A stretch of 64,000 nt of DNA, from contig NZ_JADCKQ010000001.1 of assembly GCF_016123485.1 (NCBI RefSeq), positions 62,001-126,000 of the forward strand, given 5' to 3'. The DNA is from Halocynthiibacter styelae (GTDB lineage: Bacteria; Pseudomonadota; Alphaproteobacteria; Rhodobacterales; Rhodobacteraceae). A program made the position numbers and the translations under genes. The notes below the pieces were generated by a model. That model saw only the letters and a list, made by a program, of their open reading frames with translations, was not told the DNA's origin and searched no databases. Shown in pieces: positions 40,583 to 49,509 of this stretch (positions are counted from its first letter, which is position 1; each line of letters begins with the position of its first letter).

Positions 40583-41737
40583 TTACCCGTTATTTGTATT
40601 GGTTGATTGCGCAGCATCATCAGATGCTTTCACGTTAGCTGTTTCATCCTGGCGTGACGGGGTCACAGATGCAACCCGCGCGGCCAGCTTTTCGGAAAAG
40701 CCGGATTCGCCAAGGGTGAAAGCCAGTTTAATCGCGGCCGAAATACCTGTGGCGTCCGCAGACCCATGGGATTTCACAACAGTGCCATTGAGACCAAGGA
40801 AAACGCCACCGTTGACCCGACGCGGGTCAATGCGTTTTTGCAGGCGCTTCAGCGAGGTCAGGGCAAAAAGGGCACCAAGGCGTGACAGAGGTGAGTGTTT
40901 AAAGGCACTCCTGAGCGCACCACTGATGAAGGATGCTGTGCCTTCGCCGGTTTTCAGGGCGATATTGCCGGTATACCCGTCGGTGACAATCACATCAGCC
41001 CGGTCAGACGGGATGTCGCCGCCTTCCACAAAACCAACATAGTCGATATTGGCCTGGTCCGCGGCGTCAGTAATCAGCTCATTGGCGGCTTTCAGCTCAG
41101 CCCGGCCTTTATGTTCTTCAGTCCCGACATTCAGCAGGCCAATGCGGGGGCGCGAAAGGCCCAGGCCGTTACGTGCATAAGACGCGCCCATCAGCGCATA
41201 TTGCAGCAGGTCATGTTCATCAGCGCGAATATCTGCGCCCACATCCAGCATGACATTAAAGCCGCCGGGGTTGGTAGAGGGCCAGAGGCAGGCAATCGCC
41301 GGGCGATTCACACCAGGCAGTTTGCGCAGGCGGATCATCGACAAAGCCATCAGCGCCCCGGTGTTGCCACAGGAAACCGCCACGGCCGCTTCGCCATTGC
41401 GGACTGCGTCGACAGTGGACCACATAGAGGTCTTCTTGCCGTTTCGCATCACATGACTGGGCTTTGCGTCCATCGTGACAACATCTTCCGCATGGCGCAC
41501 TTCCACCACATCCGCCAGATGACGTTTCTTTTTCAGAAGCTTTGTCAGTGTGGGTTCATCACCATGCACGATAAACCCGATATCCGGGTTCTTTGCAGCG
41601 GATTGCGCGATACCGGCAATCACGGCAGCAGGGCCGCGGTCTCCGCCCATGGCGTCAACTGAAATGATGATACGACCGGATTTATCTGCGGCAGGGGCGT
41701 TGCTGGCTATATTTTCTGATGACAGATCTGTCGTCAT
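40583..41737 (-). CDS. plsX: Phosphate acyltransferase PlsX
   Basis: A 384-residue enzyme that makes acyl-phosphate from acyl-ACP for phospholipid synthesis. The diagnostic IIISVDAMGGDRGPAAVIAGIA is at residue about 24, after a short, poorly conserved N-terminal extension. The C-terminal 45 residues are also an extension. The ATG at 41737 has GGAG eight bases upstream and is preferred over 41779. A terminator-like hairpin separates it from rpmF. Confidence 0.95.
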   Translation of the reverse strand: MTTDLSSENIASNAPAADKSGRIIISVDAMGGDRGPAAVIAGIAQSAAKNPDIGFIVHGDEPTLTKLLKKKRHLADVVEVRHAEDVVTMDAKPSHVMRNGKKTSMWSTVDAVRNGEAAVAVSCGNTGALMALSMIRLRKLPGVNRPAIACLWPSTNPGGFNVMLDVGADIRADEHDLLQYALMGASYARNGLGLSRPRIGLLNVGTEEHKGRAELKAANELITDAADQANIDYVGFVEGGDIPSDRADVIVTDGYTGNIALKTGEGTASFISGALRSAFKHSPLSRLGALFALTSLKRLQKRIDPRRVNGGVFLGLNGTVVKSHGSADATGISAAIKLAFTLGESGFSEKLAARVASVTPSRQDETANVKASDDAAQSTNTNNG

Positions 41738-41779
41738 AGTCAGGCTCCGGTTCGCATGCTCTCCGGGAGAAGCAGTCAA

Positions 41780-41813
41780 GAAAAAGGCGCGGCCTGCAAA
41801 TCAGGGCGCGCCT
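41780..41813 (-). terminator. Hairpin terminator between rpmF and plsX
   Basis: On the minus strand AGGCGCG / CGCGCCT pairs around a 15-base loop and is followed by TTTTTCTTG. It starts 17 bases after the rpmF stop and would allow L32 to be made in excess of PlsX. Confidence 0.75.
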
Positions 41814-41829
41814 GTAATCTCAGATGATC

Positions 41830-42039
41830 TTATGCAGCGTCTTCGCCGTCAAGATCAATTTCGTCAGCCTGAGCGACAACTTCACGGTCGTCGTACTGGC
41901 CACAAGCGCCACAAACGTGGTGTGGGCGCTTCAGCTCACCACAGTTCGGGCATTCTGCCGGGTTACCCGCTACAAGCGAGTCATGGGAGCGGCGTTGGCC
42001 CCGGCGTGACCGGGTGATCTTACTTTTTGGGACAGCCAT
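41830..42039 (-). CDS. rpmF: 50S ribosomal protein L32
   Basis: A 69-residue ribosomal protein. [19 protein letters not shown] is the standard L32 start, and [18 protein letters not shown] carries the four zinc-ribbon cysteines, so this is the zinc-binding form. The C-terminus is acidic. It lies between yceD and plsX. Confidence 0.98.
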   Translation of the reverse strand: MAVPKSKITRSRRGQRRSHDSLVAGNPAECPNCGELKRPHHVCGACGQYDDREVVAQADEIDLDGEDAA

Positions 42040-42240
42040 GTCACAACCTCAAGTTCGTGGGGCGTGTCAAATAGCCCCTGTTAAATCTGGTGCTTCGGGA
42101 TCTGCCTGTCTGTGACTTTGCCACAGAATAAGCCCTGAAACGAAGCCGGGAACATAGAGAGATTTCCCGGTTGTGCAACCCTTTACATGTAGAAATGCCC
42201 TGCGTACAGCCGCCTTTTCGCAAAGAAGGGTAAAAAAATG

Positions 42241-42819
42241 TCAGCTTTCGCCTGAATCACCGCTTTCGATCTTGTTTTTCAGCCCCTGAAGCGCAGCAAA
42301 TGGGTTCAGATCTGCATCCTGCAAAGGTGCAACACCTTTTGGCGCAGCCTGTATCGGGGCGGATTCTGTACCAGCACCAGCCGCGCGCGGATACAATGGC
42401 AGCGCAAGTGCCAGGGCTTCCGTCATGATTTCACCCACGTCAATGGTCGCGCCCAATGGTTCCTGGGTTTCATCCGGGTCCATTTCGGTTTCGCTGTCCT
42501 CATCAGGTGTTTCGTAATTGGCAATAAAGCGCCGCGTGACTTTTTCATCAATCCGGGTCTTCACCGGGGCCAGTGTCGAAATGCAGGGTTGTTCAATCGT
42601 TGCCCCCAGTTCGGCTGTCACGACCCAGTCTTTCTTACCGGCCGCTTTGATCGTGCCTTTGAAACGCAGTTTGTTCAGGCTGATCAGCCCCAGAAGCTCT
42701 GCAATCGGGGTGCATTCCGCTGCACCTGGTTTCAGTTCAAATGTCAGTTCCTGACTGCTTTTCAAAGCCCGGGTTTCATAGCTGTGGCTATATGGGGGCT
42801 GTTGCGCTGTGTCATTCAT
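42241..42819 (-). CDS. yceD: DUF177 (YceD-family) protein
   Basis: A 192-residue YceD-like protein upstream of rpmF, the position this family occupies in most bacteria (in plants the relative acts in 23S rRNA processing). Visible: KDWVVTAELGATIEQPCISTLAPVKTRIDEKVTRRF, with one of the usual cysteines, and the acidic PDEDSETEMDPDET. The C-terminus has PFAALQGLKNK. About 200 bp separate it from rpmF. Confidence 0.88.
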   Translation of the reverse strand: MNDTAQQPPYSHSYETRALKSSQELTFELKPGAAECTPIAELLGLISLNKLRFKGTIKAAGKKDWVVTAELGATIEQPCISTLAPVKTRIDEKVTRRFIANYETPDEDSETEMDPDETQEPLGATIDVGEIMTEALALALPLYPRAAGAGTESAPIQAAPKGVAPLQDADLNPFAALQGLKNKIESGDSGES

Positions 42820-42993
42820 CCGCTCATCCTTCGCTCATGCGGCTGGCAAAGCTTGCAGTGCGCCGCGTCATTCGCTAAGTCCGATAAAAGGCAAATCTCT
42901 CTTATGCAAGGGCTGTGCACCGCACTATAGCCCTGAAATACACAGAGAACGGAATAAAAACGCCCGACAGGGGCAGGGAACAGCGGAAGATAT

Positions 42994-43458
42994 ATGATGG
43001 CAGGGCTCAGAAAATTGATGAAACCCCTGGTGGCTCTGGCTTTTGCGGCTGTGCTTGCCGGTTGTAGTGCGCAGTATCGCAATCACGGCTATGCACCGAT
43101 GGAAGGCGACCTTGAACAGGTTCTTGTTGGTGTTGATACCCGTGAAACCGTTGCCTCTGTCGTTGGACGTCCGACGTCTGCGGGCCTGCTGGAAAGCGGT
43201 GGCTGGTATTACGTGGAAAGCCGCTGGCGCCAGTTTGCCTGGAAAGCCCCCGTGGAAATTGACCGCGAAGTTGTAGCGATCAGCTTTGATGGCGATGGTG
43301 TTGTGGAAAATGTCGAACGCTTTGGTCTGGAAGAGGGCAATGTCGTGGTTCTGTCGCGCCGCGTCACAGACACCAACATCAAAGGCGTGTCCTTCCTGCG
43401 TCAGCTGTTTGGTAACTTCGGCAACTTTGCTGCGGATCAGTTCCTCGGCGACGGATAA
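42994..43458 (+). CDS. bamE: BamE-family outer-membrane assembly lipoprotein
   Basis: A 154-residue lipoprotein. The signal peptide ends in the lipobox LAGC at residue about 24. The mature protein has the SmpA/OmlA pattern, VLVGVDTRETVASVVGRPTSAGLLESGGWYYVES and VVAISFDGDGVVENVERFG. It is part of the BAM complex that inserts outer-membrane proteins. A second ATG three bases downstream is equally possible (GGAAG seven bases before it). Divergent from yceD, followed by a strong terminator. Confidence 0.92.
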   Translation: MMAGLRKLMKPLVALAFAAVLAGCSAQYRNHGYAPMEGDLEQVLVGVDTRETVASVVGRPTSAGLLESGGWYYVESRWRQFAWKAPVEIDREVVAISFDGDGVVENVERFGLEEGNVVVLSRRVTDTNIKGVSFLRQLFGNFGNFAADQFLGDG

Positions 43459-43480
43459 TTTCGGTCAGATAAAGAATGCA

Positions 43481-43507
43481 GCCCCGGCCAATGTGCCGGG
43501 GCTTTTT
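43481..43507 (+). terminator. bamE terminator
   Basis: GCCCCGGC-CAATGT-GCCGGGGC, an eight-pair stem, then TTTTTGTAT. Confidence 0.93.
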
Positions 43508-43586
43508 GTATAAAATCCTTGCATCGTCAGCTTTCCGTCACATCTATAGGATAAGTTACCGTTTAAAAGGTTCCGAAAGGCAGAAG

Positions 43587-44315
43587 ATGCTTCGCTTAAA
43601 CAAAGGTCGCTATATCGCCCGTGAGGGACGAAGTCTGGCGGATGTGCAGGCCGCACAGGCCCTGCGACAGCGTTGTTTTCGCGATGATGCGCCGGACGCA
43701 GATCATTTTGACGACATCTGCACACATATCCTGATTGAGGAACGCACCAGCGGCGATCTTGTCTGTTGTTTCCGCATGCTGCCGATCCGGAATGGCAGTG
43801 AAATTAACCTGAGCTATTCTGCGCAATATTATGAATTGTCAGGGCTTTCCGGATTTGATGGCCCGATGATTGAAATGGGGCGTTTCTGCATTGATCCGGC
43901 CTGGACCGATCCGGATATTCTGCGTGTCGCCTGGGGCGCGATGACCCGGTATGTCGATGAAAACGGGGTTGAGATGCTGTTTGGCTGTTCTTCCTTTCAG
44001 GGGACAGAGGCTGCGGAATACTACGATTCCTTTGCACTGCTGCGCGATCGCCACCTGGCCCCGAAACGGTTTCTTCCCCGCGTGAAAGCCCCGGGTGTCT
44101 TCCGTTTTGCCGAGCGTCTGCGGCGCAAGCCCGATGCAAAACGTGCCATGAAAACCATGCCGCCGCTGCTGCGCACTTATCTTGTGATGGGGGGCTGGGT
44201 GTCTGATCATGCGGTGGTTGATCCGGATATGAACACATTACATGTGTTTACCGGTCTGGAAATCCGCGCCATTCCCCCGGCGCGCGCCCGTCTTTTACGC
44301 ATGGGGGCAACCTGA
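43587..44315 (+). CDS. olsB: L-ornithine N-alpha-acyltransferase
   Basis: A 242-residue GNAT-type acyltransferase that adds a 3-hydroxy fatty acid from ACP to ornithine, the first step of ornithine lipid synthesis. GRYIAREGRSLADVQAAQALRQRCF, CFRMLPI, MIEMGRFCIDPAW, FGCSSFQGTE and the LRTYLVMGGWVSDHAVVDPDMNTLHVF stretch match OlsB. The ATG at 43587 has AAAGGCAG upstream; the open frame further up overlaps the bamE terminator. The partner acyltransferase olsA is not in the window. Confidence 0.9.
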   Translation: MLRLNKGRYIAREGRSLADVQAAQALRQRCFRDDAPDADHFDDICTHILIEERTSGDLVCCFRMLPIRNGSEINLSYSAQYYELSGLSGFDGPMIEMGRFCIDPAWTDPDILRVAWGAMTRYVDENGVEMLFGCSSFQGTEAAEYYDSFALLRDRHLAPKRFLPRVKAPGVFRFAERLRRKPDAKRAMKTMPPLLRTYLVMGGWVSDHAVVDPDMNTLHVFTGLEIRAIPPARARLLRMGAT

Positions 44316-44354
44316 TACGTTGACCTTTCTCATGGCGCAGGCTAGCTGCATGTC

Positions 44355-46175
44355 ATGGCACGTACACCTCTTCTTCAGCTCTCCGATATTTCCCTGACCT
44401 TTGGCGGGGATCCGATTTTTGACAACCTTGATCTTGTGGTTCAGCCCGGCGACCGTGTGGCGCTGGTGGGGCGCAATGGATCGGGTAAATCCACGCTGAT
44501 GAAGATCATGGCAGGGATTGTTGAGGCCGACAAAGGCCTGCGCGTGGTGTCGCCCGGTGTGTCGGTTGGCTATATGGAACAAGACCCGGATCTGTCAGGC
44601 TTTGAAACCCTTGGTGACTTTGCACTTTCTGATCTTGAACCATCCGAAGCCTGGCGCGTCGAAATGGCCGCTGAAGGGCTGAAGTTTAACCCCGATACAC
44701 CGGTTGCAACGGCTTCTGGTGGGGAACGCCGGCGTGCGGCTTTGGCGAAACTTCTGGGTGAAGCGCCGGAACTGATGCTGTTGGACGAACCGACAAACCA
44801 CCTTGATATTGAAGCAATCACCTGGCTTGAAAATCAGTTGAAAGAAACACAATCCGGCTTTGTTCTGATCAGCCACGACCGCGCATTTTTACGTGCGCTT
44901 TCCCGTGCAACCCTTTGGGTCGACAGAGGAATGACGCGTCGGATGGAAAAAGATTTCTCCCATTTTGAAGCCTGGCGCGACAAGACCTGGGAAGAAGAAG
45001 ACATTGCGCGCCACAAGCTGGATCGCAAGATCAAATCCGAAGCCCGCTGGGCAGTTGAGGGCATTTCCGCGCGCCGCAAACGCAACCAGGGCCGGGTGCG
45101 TGCCTTGCAGGAATTACGTGCTGAACGTTCTGGTCAGATTCGCCGTCAGGGTGTGGCTGCGATGGAACTGGATGCCGGGACCAAATCCGGGCGTAAGGTG
45201 ATCGAAGCGCAGGGCATTTCCAAGTCGTTTGAAACCAAAACGATCCTGAAATCTTTTGATCTGCGCATCAACCGCGGGGATCGCGTGGCTTTGCTGGGCC
45301 CAAATGGGGCAGGCAAAACCACGCTTCTGAAGATGTTGATTGGCCAGATGCAACCTGACAGCGGTTCCATCAGCCAGGGCACTGGCCTTGAGATGGCATT
45401 CTTTGATCAGACGCGCGACGGCCTGGATGGCGACAAAAGCCTTTGGGATAATCTGTCTCTGGATCCAACGCTTGGTGTTTCTGGACGCTCTGATCAGGTG
45501 ATGGTGCGCGGTGCGCCGCGACATGTTGTGGGTTATCTGAAAGATTTCCTTTTTGATGAACGCCAGGCCCGCGCGCCCGTGCGGTCCCTGTCCGGCGGCG
45601 AAAAAGCCCGGCTTTTGCTGGCGCGTCTGATGGCGCGGCCGTCGAACCTTCTGGTGATGGATGAACCGACCAACGATCTGGATGTGGAAACGCTTGATCT
45701 GCTGCAGGATCTGCTCGACAGCTATGATGGCACAGTGATCCTTGTATCACACGATCGGGATTTCCTGGATCGTGTTGCTGCCACAACCATTGCGATGGAA
45801 GGTGACGGCAAGGCAACGATTTATGCCGGGGGCTGGTCCGACTATCAGGCGCAACGGGCCGAGGGACAGGGCGAGGAAAAATCTGCAAAAGCGAAAGCTA
45901 AAGCAAAGCCCAAAGCAGAGGCAAAACCTGCCGCGCAGCCATCCCAGAAAAAACTGTCCTACACCGAACAGCATCGTCTTGATGCGCTGCCGGCAGAGAT
46001 AGAACGTCTGGAAGCCGAGATCGCGAAACTGACGGTGTTCATGTCTGACCCGGATCTGTTCTCAAAAGAGCCGGTCAAATGGCAGAAGGCTTCAGAGGCC
46101 ATGACAGAACGCCAGGAAGCCTTGTCTGCGGCAGAAGAAGAATGGATGGAACTGGAAGAAAAAGCCTCTTCCTGA
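44355..46175 (+). CDS. ABC-F family ATPase (Uup-like)
   Basis: A 606-residue protein with two ABC domains and no membrane segment. Domain 1: GRNGSGKST, ASGGERRR, LLDEPTNHLD. Domain 2: GPNGAGKTT, LSGGEKAR, VMDEPTNDLD. Between them is the charged interdomain linker of the ABC-F class, and the C-terminus carries an Ala/Lys-rich segment followed by a coiled coil (LDALPAEIERLEAEIAKLTV), as in Uup. ABC-F proteins act on ribosomes in the E site. A small divergent start region adjoins olsB 39 bases away. Confidence 0.92.
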   Translation: MARTPLLQLSDISLTFGGDPIFDNLDLVVQPGDRVALVGRNGSGKSTLMKIMAGIVEADKGLRVVSPGVSVGYMEQDPDLSGFETLGDFALSDLEPSEAWRVEMAAEGLKFNPDTPVATASGGERRRAALAKLLGEAPELMLLDEPTNHLDIEAITWLENQLKETQSGFVLISHDRAFLRALSRATLWVDRGMTRRMEKDFSHFEAWRDKTWEEEDIARHKLDRKIKSEARWAVEGISARRKRNQGRVRALQELRAERSGQIRRQGVAAMELDAGTKSGRKVIEAQGISKSFETKTILKSFDLRINRGDRVALLGPNGAGKTTLLKMLIGQMQPDSGSISQGTGLEMAFFDQTRDGLDGDKSLWDNLSLDPTLGVSGRSDQVMVRGAPRHVVGYLKDFLFDERQARAPVRSLSGGEKARLLLARLMARPSNLLVMDEPTNDLDVETLDLLQDLLDSYDGTVILVSHDRDFLDRVAATTIAMEGDGKATIYAGGWSDYQAQRAEGQGEEKSAKAKAKAKPKAEAKPAAQPSQKKLSYTEQHRLDALPAEIERLEAEIAKLTVFMSDPDLFSKEPVKWQKASEAMTERQEALSAAEEEWMELEEKASS

Positions 46176-46201
46176 TCTTGAGCTTCTCTGAACACAACGC
46201 A

Positions 46202-46256
46202 CGCCTGATATGCATAAGTTGTGCATAGAATGTGCATGCTTTGTGCATATGAAATT
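46202..46256. repeat. Iterated 55-bp repeat, copy B
   Basis: Second copy of the element at 26245-26299 in the same orientation (46 of 55 identical). Four 11-bp units, ATATGCATAAG, TTGTGCATAGA, ATGTGCATGCT and TTGTGCATATG, lie 26 bases after the ABC-F stop. Confidence 0.75.
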
Positions 46257-46313
46257 CATGAGTATCTGAAATAGCTTTTCCCGTTTTCCTCTTACCGGAA
46301 ATATCCCGGGGGT

Positions 46314-46331
46314 GTGGGGGCTGGCCCCCAC
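46314..46331. other. GC-rich hairpin between ABC-F and livM
   Basis: GTGGGGG-CTGG-CCCCCAC is a perfect seven-pair stem, 57 bases after repeat copy B. It lacks a T run; AAAAGTCGCTACTAAC follows, a string also found as AAGTCGCTACTTT at 26934-26946 after the octamer repeat. Confidence 0.6.
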
Positions 46332-46353
46332 TAAAAGTCGCTACTAACAAAAA

Positions 46354-46380
46354 GGCCGGAACATCTGCTCCGGCCTTTTT
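46354..46380. terminator. Bidirectional terminator, ABC-F and livM
   Basis: GGCCGGA / TCCGGCC flanks an eight-base loop with TTTTT on the plus strand and AAAAA on its left side, so it can serve both convergent units. Confidence 0.88.
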
Positions 46381-46399
46381 ATCAGATCGTATCTGATCC

Positions 46400-47707
46400 T
46401 TATTCCTCAGGGATCAACCCGCGCGGGCTGAAACGCAGGATCAGCAACAAGACAATCCCAATCATCATCAGACGCATATGCGGCGCATTGTTGATCAGGT
46501 GATCTTTCAGCCAGACACCATCCGCCAGCGGCCAGGTGACAAATTCCATCATCCAGAGACCCAGCTGTTCGCCCCAGTCCCAGAGCAGCAGGATCAGGAA
46601 ACCACCCAGGATCGCACCCCAGTTGTTACCAGATCCCCCGATGATCACCATCACCCAGATCAGGAAGGTAAACCGCAGCGGCTGGTAGGACGTCGGGATC
46701 AGGGTGCTGTCCATGGTCGCCCACATGGCACCGGCCAGACCACAGATGGCAGAACCCAGAATAAAGATCTGCAGGTGGCGGCGGGTGACATCTTTGCCCA
46801 TGGCTTCTGCGGCGACTTCATTGTCACGGATCGCACGCATCATACGGCCCCAGGGGGAATTCAGCGCCTGTTGTGACAGCCACATGAGGATCGCCAGAAC
46901 CACAACGAAAAGCCCGGTATAGCAAAGCTTTACAAAGACAGTAGAGGCCAGGATCGGGTCATTGATGCCGAAGGTCTGGGCGGTGTTCAGGAAGCTTTCA
47001 GAGGCCTGAAGGTCGACTTCATAAGGCACAGGACGCGGGATGCCGACGACGTTTTTAACGCCGCGCGACAGCCAGTCTTCATTCTTCAGGATCGCGATGA
47101 TGATCTCCGCAATGCCGAGCGTCGCAATCGCCAGATAATCGGACCGCAGACCAAGGGCGGTTTTACCGATGATCCAGGCAGCACCAGCCGCCATTAAAGC
47201 CCCCATGGGCCAGGCCAGAAGCACCGGCAGGCCCAGACCGCCAAGATAGCCGGTCGCGGCAGAATCGACAGATTCAATCGCAGAAACAGCTGGATCAAAG
47301 AGGAAGCGGAACAGGAAAAAGCCCACGACCAACAGTCCGATCAGGGCAAGGTTACGGGATTTGCCCGGGGTCATGCGTTTCATCAGTTGCACGGCACCCA
47401 GAATGGTGGCTGCTCCAATGAGCAGGGCAACAACAACACGCAGCCCGCCAGCGGCGATGGCTTCCGTCGTGGGGGGCATGGAAATCAGCACGGTGGACAG
47501 CGCACCAAGGGCAACAAACCCCATGATGCCGACGTTCAGAAGCCCGGCCAGCCCCCATTGCAGGTTTACACCCAGCGCAAGGATTGCGGAGATCAGGCCA
47601 AGGTTCAGCAGATACAGGGCCGCGTTTGGCCCTTTGACCATACCGGTGAGGATAAAGACCACGCCGATGATGGCGAACAGCGCGATGTTCTTGTAATTCA
47701 TGGTCAT
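46400..47707 (-). CDS. livM: Branched-chain amino-acid ABC transporter permease LivM
   Basis: A 435-residue permease with about ten hydrophobic segments. LQWGLAGLLNVGIMGFVALGA near residue 49, LRSDYLAIATLGIAEIIIA, and RAIRDNEVAAEAMGKDVTRRHLQIFILGS (the loop facing the ATPases) are LivM signatures. The ATG at 47707 overlaps the livH stop in an ATGA pair, so translation is coupled. Last gene of the liv cluster. Confidence 0.93.
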   Translation of the reverse strand: MTMNYKNIALFAIIGVVFILTGMVKGPNAALYLLNLGLISAILALGVNLQWGLAGLLNVGIMGFVALGALSTVLISMPPTTEAIAAGGLRVVVALLIGAATILGAVQLMKRMTPGKSRNLALIGLLVVGFFLFRFLFDPAVSAIESVDSAATGYLGGLGLPVLLAWPMGALMAAGAAWIIGKTALGLRSDYLAIATLGIAEIIIAILKNEDWLSRGVKNVVGIPRPVPYEVDLQASESFLNTAQTFGINDPILASTVFVKLCYTGLFVVVLAILMWLSQQALNSPWGRMMRAIRDNEVAAEAMGKDVTRRHLQIFILGSAICGLAGAMWATMDSTLIPTSYQPLRFTFLIWVMVIIGGSGNNWGAILGGFLILLLWDWGEQLGLWMMEFVTWPLADGVWLKDHLINNAPHMRLMMIGIVLLLILRFSPRGLIPEE

Positions 47708-48714
47708 AGCGCTTTCCCCTTAAACAGACCGGTGGGACGGAACAGAAGCACGATAATCAGGATCGTAAAGCTGACCGCAAATTTGTAATCAGTCGACAGA
47801 AGCTGCACGAGGCTGGAGGGTTCCAGACCTTCGGGCGCGAGGTAACCCAGCACTTTTTTGAAAGCATAGGTGATTGTGACCTCGGAAAATGCAATCACAA
47901 ATCCACCGGCAATCGCGCCCAGCGGATTGCCCAGACCACCAACAATGGCAGAGGCAAAGATCGGCAGCAGAAGCTGGAAGTAAGTGAAAGGTTTGAAGCC
48001 TTTGTCAAGACCGTACAGCACCCCCGCAGTGGTCGCCAGCGCGGCAACAATGATCCAGGTGATCATCACCACACGTTCCGGATTGATGCCAGACAACAGC
48101 GCCAGATCCTCATTGTCGGAATAGGCACGCATGGATTTTCCGGTACGGGTTTTGTTGAGGAACCAGAACAGCGCCGCAACAACCACAATCGCGGTAACAA
48201 TGGTGATGCCCTGGGATGTCTTGAACGCAAGACCTTCAGACAGGCCGGTCGCGTTCTTGAAATCACGGGCCTTGATGATGAAACGTGCGCCGTCAGAGAA
48301 CCGCTGATCATTCGGGCCGATGATGAAACGCACGATACCGTTCATCACAAACATCACGCCAAGCGAGACGATCAGGAAGATCACAGGTGCGGCTTTTTGT
48401 TTGCGGTAGAACCGATAGATCGTGCGATCTGTCACAAGCAGCAGCGCAATCGTCGCCAGAATGCCAAAGGGCAGGGCAAGCAGGGCGGTTGGCAACGGGC
48501 CAAGGCTGACGCCCCAGCTTTGCAAAAGCCAGGTGACAAGGATTGTCGCCATGGCCCCAAACGCCATTGTGTCGCCATGGGCGAAGTTTGAAAAACGCAG
48601 GATCCCGTAGATCAGCGTTACCCCAAGTGCGCCCAGGGCAAGCTGGCTGCCATAGGCGATCGCCGGGACAAGTACAAAGTTTGCAAGCGCGACAAGCGCG
48701 TTAATCAGATCCAT
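47704..48714 (-). CDS. livH: Branched-chain amino-acid ABC transporter permease LivH
   Basis: A 336-residue permease with the LivH pattern ALGALGVTLIYGILRFSNFAHGDTMAFGA at the start and MRAYSDNEDLALLSGINPERVVMITWIIVAALA, the ATPase-contact loop. It pairs with LivM to form the channel. The start lies 110 bp after the end of a small secreted protein gene. The stop overlaps livM. Confidence 0.94.
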   Translation of the reverse strand: MDLINALVALANFVLVPAIAYGSQLALGALGVTLIYGILRFSNFAHGDTMAFGAMATILVTWLLQSWGVSLGPLPTALLALPFGILATIALLLVTDRTIYRFYRKQKAAPVIFLIVSLGVMFVMNGIVRFIIGPNDQRFSDGARFIIKARDFKNATGLSEGLAFKTSQGITIVTAIVVVAALFWFLNKTRTGKSMRAYSDNEDLALLSGINPERVVMITWIIVAALATTAGVLYGLDKGFKPFTYFQLLLPIFASAIVGGLGNPLGAIAGGFVIAFSEVTITYAFKKVLGYLAPEGLEPSSLVQLLSTDYKFAVSFTILIIVLLFRPTGLFKGKAL

Positions 48715-48824
48715 TCATTCTCTCGCAGTCCTGGCGCGCAGGAAAACATCTGACGCCTTCAGGTTCAGAGTCTTTTAACGCATTGCCGGGGGCTGCGAGA
48801 AGAGGAAATTTACCGCTTTTGGCT

Positions 48825-49169
48825 TTAGTCGATGATTGCGTCGCCACAAACACCGTAATCATTGCCCGCATGTGGACCCTGAACCGCAAGATCATAGTCA
48901 TGCGTGTCAAAATGCACGACAAATGTCATCACATCCTGGTCTTCGATATGCATGAACGTCAGGGAATTCACGCCAGGAAAGATCATCGCATCGCCGTCGA
49001 TTTTATCCGTGTGAATATAGCCCTGATCTGCGCCACCGGCACGGGACAGTGTAACTTCGGAACCATCGCGATCAGACACGCAGGTGATTTGAAAATCATC
49101 ACCGGTGAGGGGGCTGGCATGGGCGGCGGTGGTCAGACAGATCGCAGTTACAGCGAGAAGATATTTCAT
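48825..49169 (-). CDS. Small secreted protein, paralogue 1 of a tandem pair
   Basis: A 114-residue exported protein. The signal peptide ends around ALA-like TAAHAS (residue about 19). The mature part is rich in Asp and carries SDRDGSEVTLSR, DAMIFPGVNSLTFMHIEDQDVMTFVVHFDTHDYDLAVQGPHAGND in shorter pieces, plus two cysteines (ITC and VCG) that could form a disulfide. It shares the central segment almost word for word with the 49510-49854 gene. No family recognised. Placed between livF and livH. Confidence 0.8.
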   Translation of the reverse strand: MKYLLAVTAICLTTAAHASPLTGDDFQITCVSDRDGSEVTLSRAGGADQGYIHTDKIDGDAMIFPGVNSLTFMHIEDQDVMTFVVHFDTHDYDLAVQGPHAGNDYGVCGDAIID

Positions 49170-49509
49170 AGTTAATCCTGCTCAGATCGTTAATTCAAAA
49201 TAAGAGAGCCGGAAGAAAAGTTCTTTCCGGCTGAATTTGTAACGGGATACCTGGAACATACATGGCAACGCGAAAGGCGTTTGCTGCACTCAATACAGCT
49301 AGGCTGCAATTACGGCGGAAGTTGTCTGGAGGAAAGGCCAGAGAGAGGTATTTCCTGAATATTCAATCAAAAATACAACACAATAGCAGGTTTCCGTTGG
49401 CTAAAAATCTGCCCGCAGGTCAGCCATCGCCAAATGATCAGGGTATTTAAGGGAATCTGATTCTCCCCCGGGGCAGAGTAAATCTGAGGGAGAAACAGAG
49501 TGCGGCAGA
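49170..49509. other. 340-bp gap between the two secreted paralogues
   Basis: No gene is supported; a 62-codon open frame on the plus strand (49262-49450) lacks a ribosome site and a recognisable pattern. An imperfect hairpin AGCCGGAA / TTCCGGCT sits at 49207-49231 in the leader of the next gene. Confidence 0.5.
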
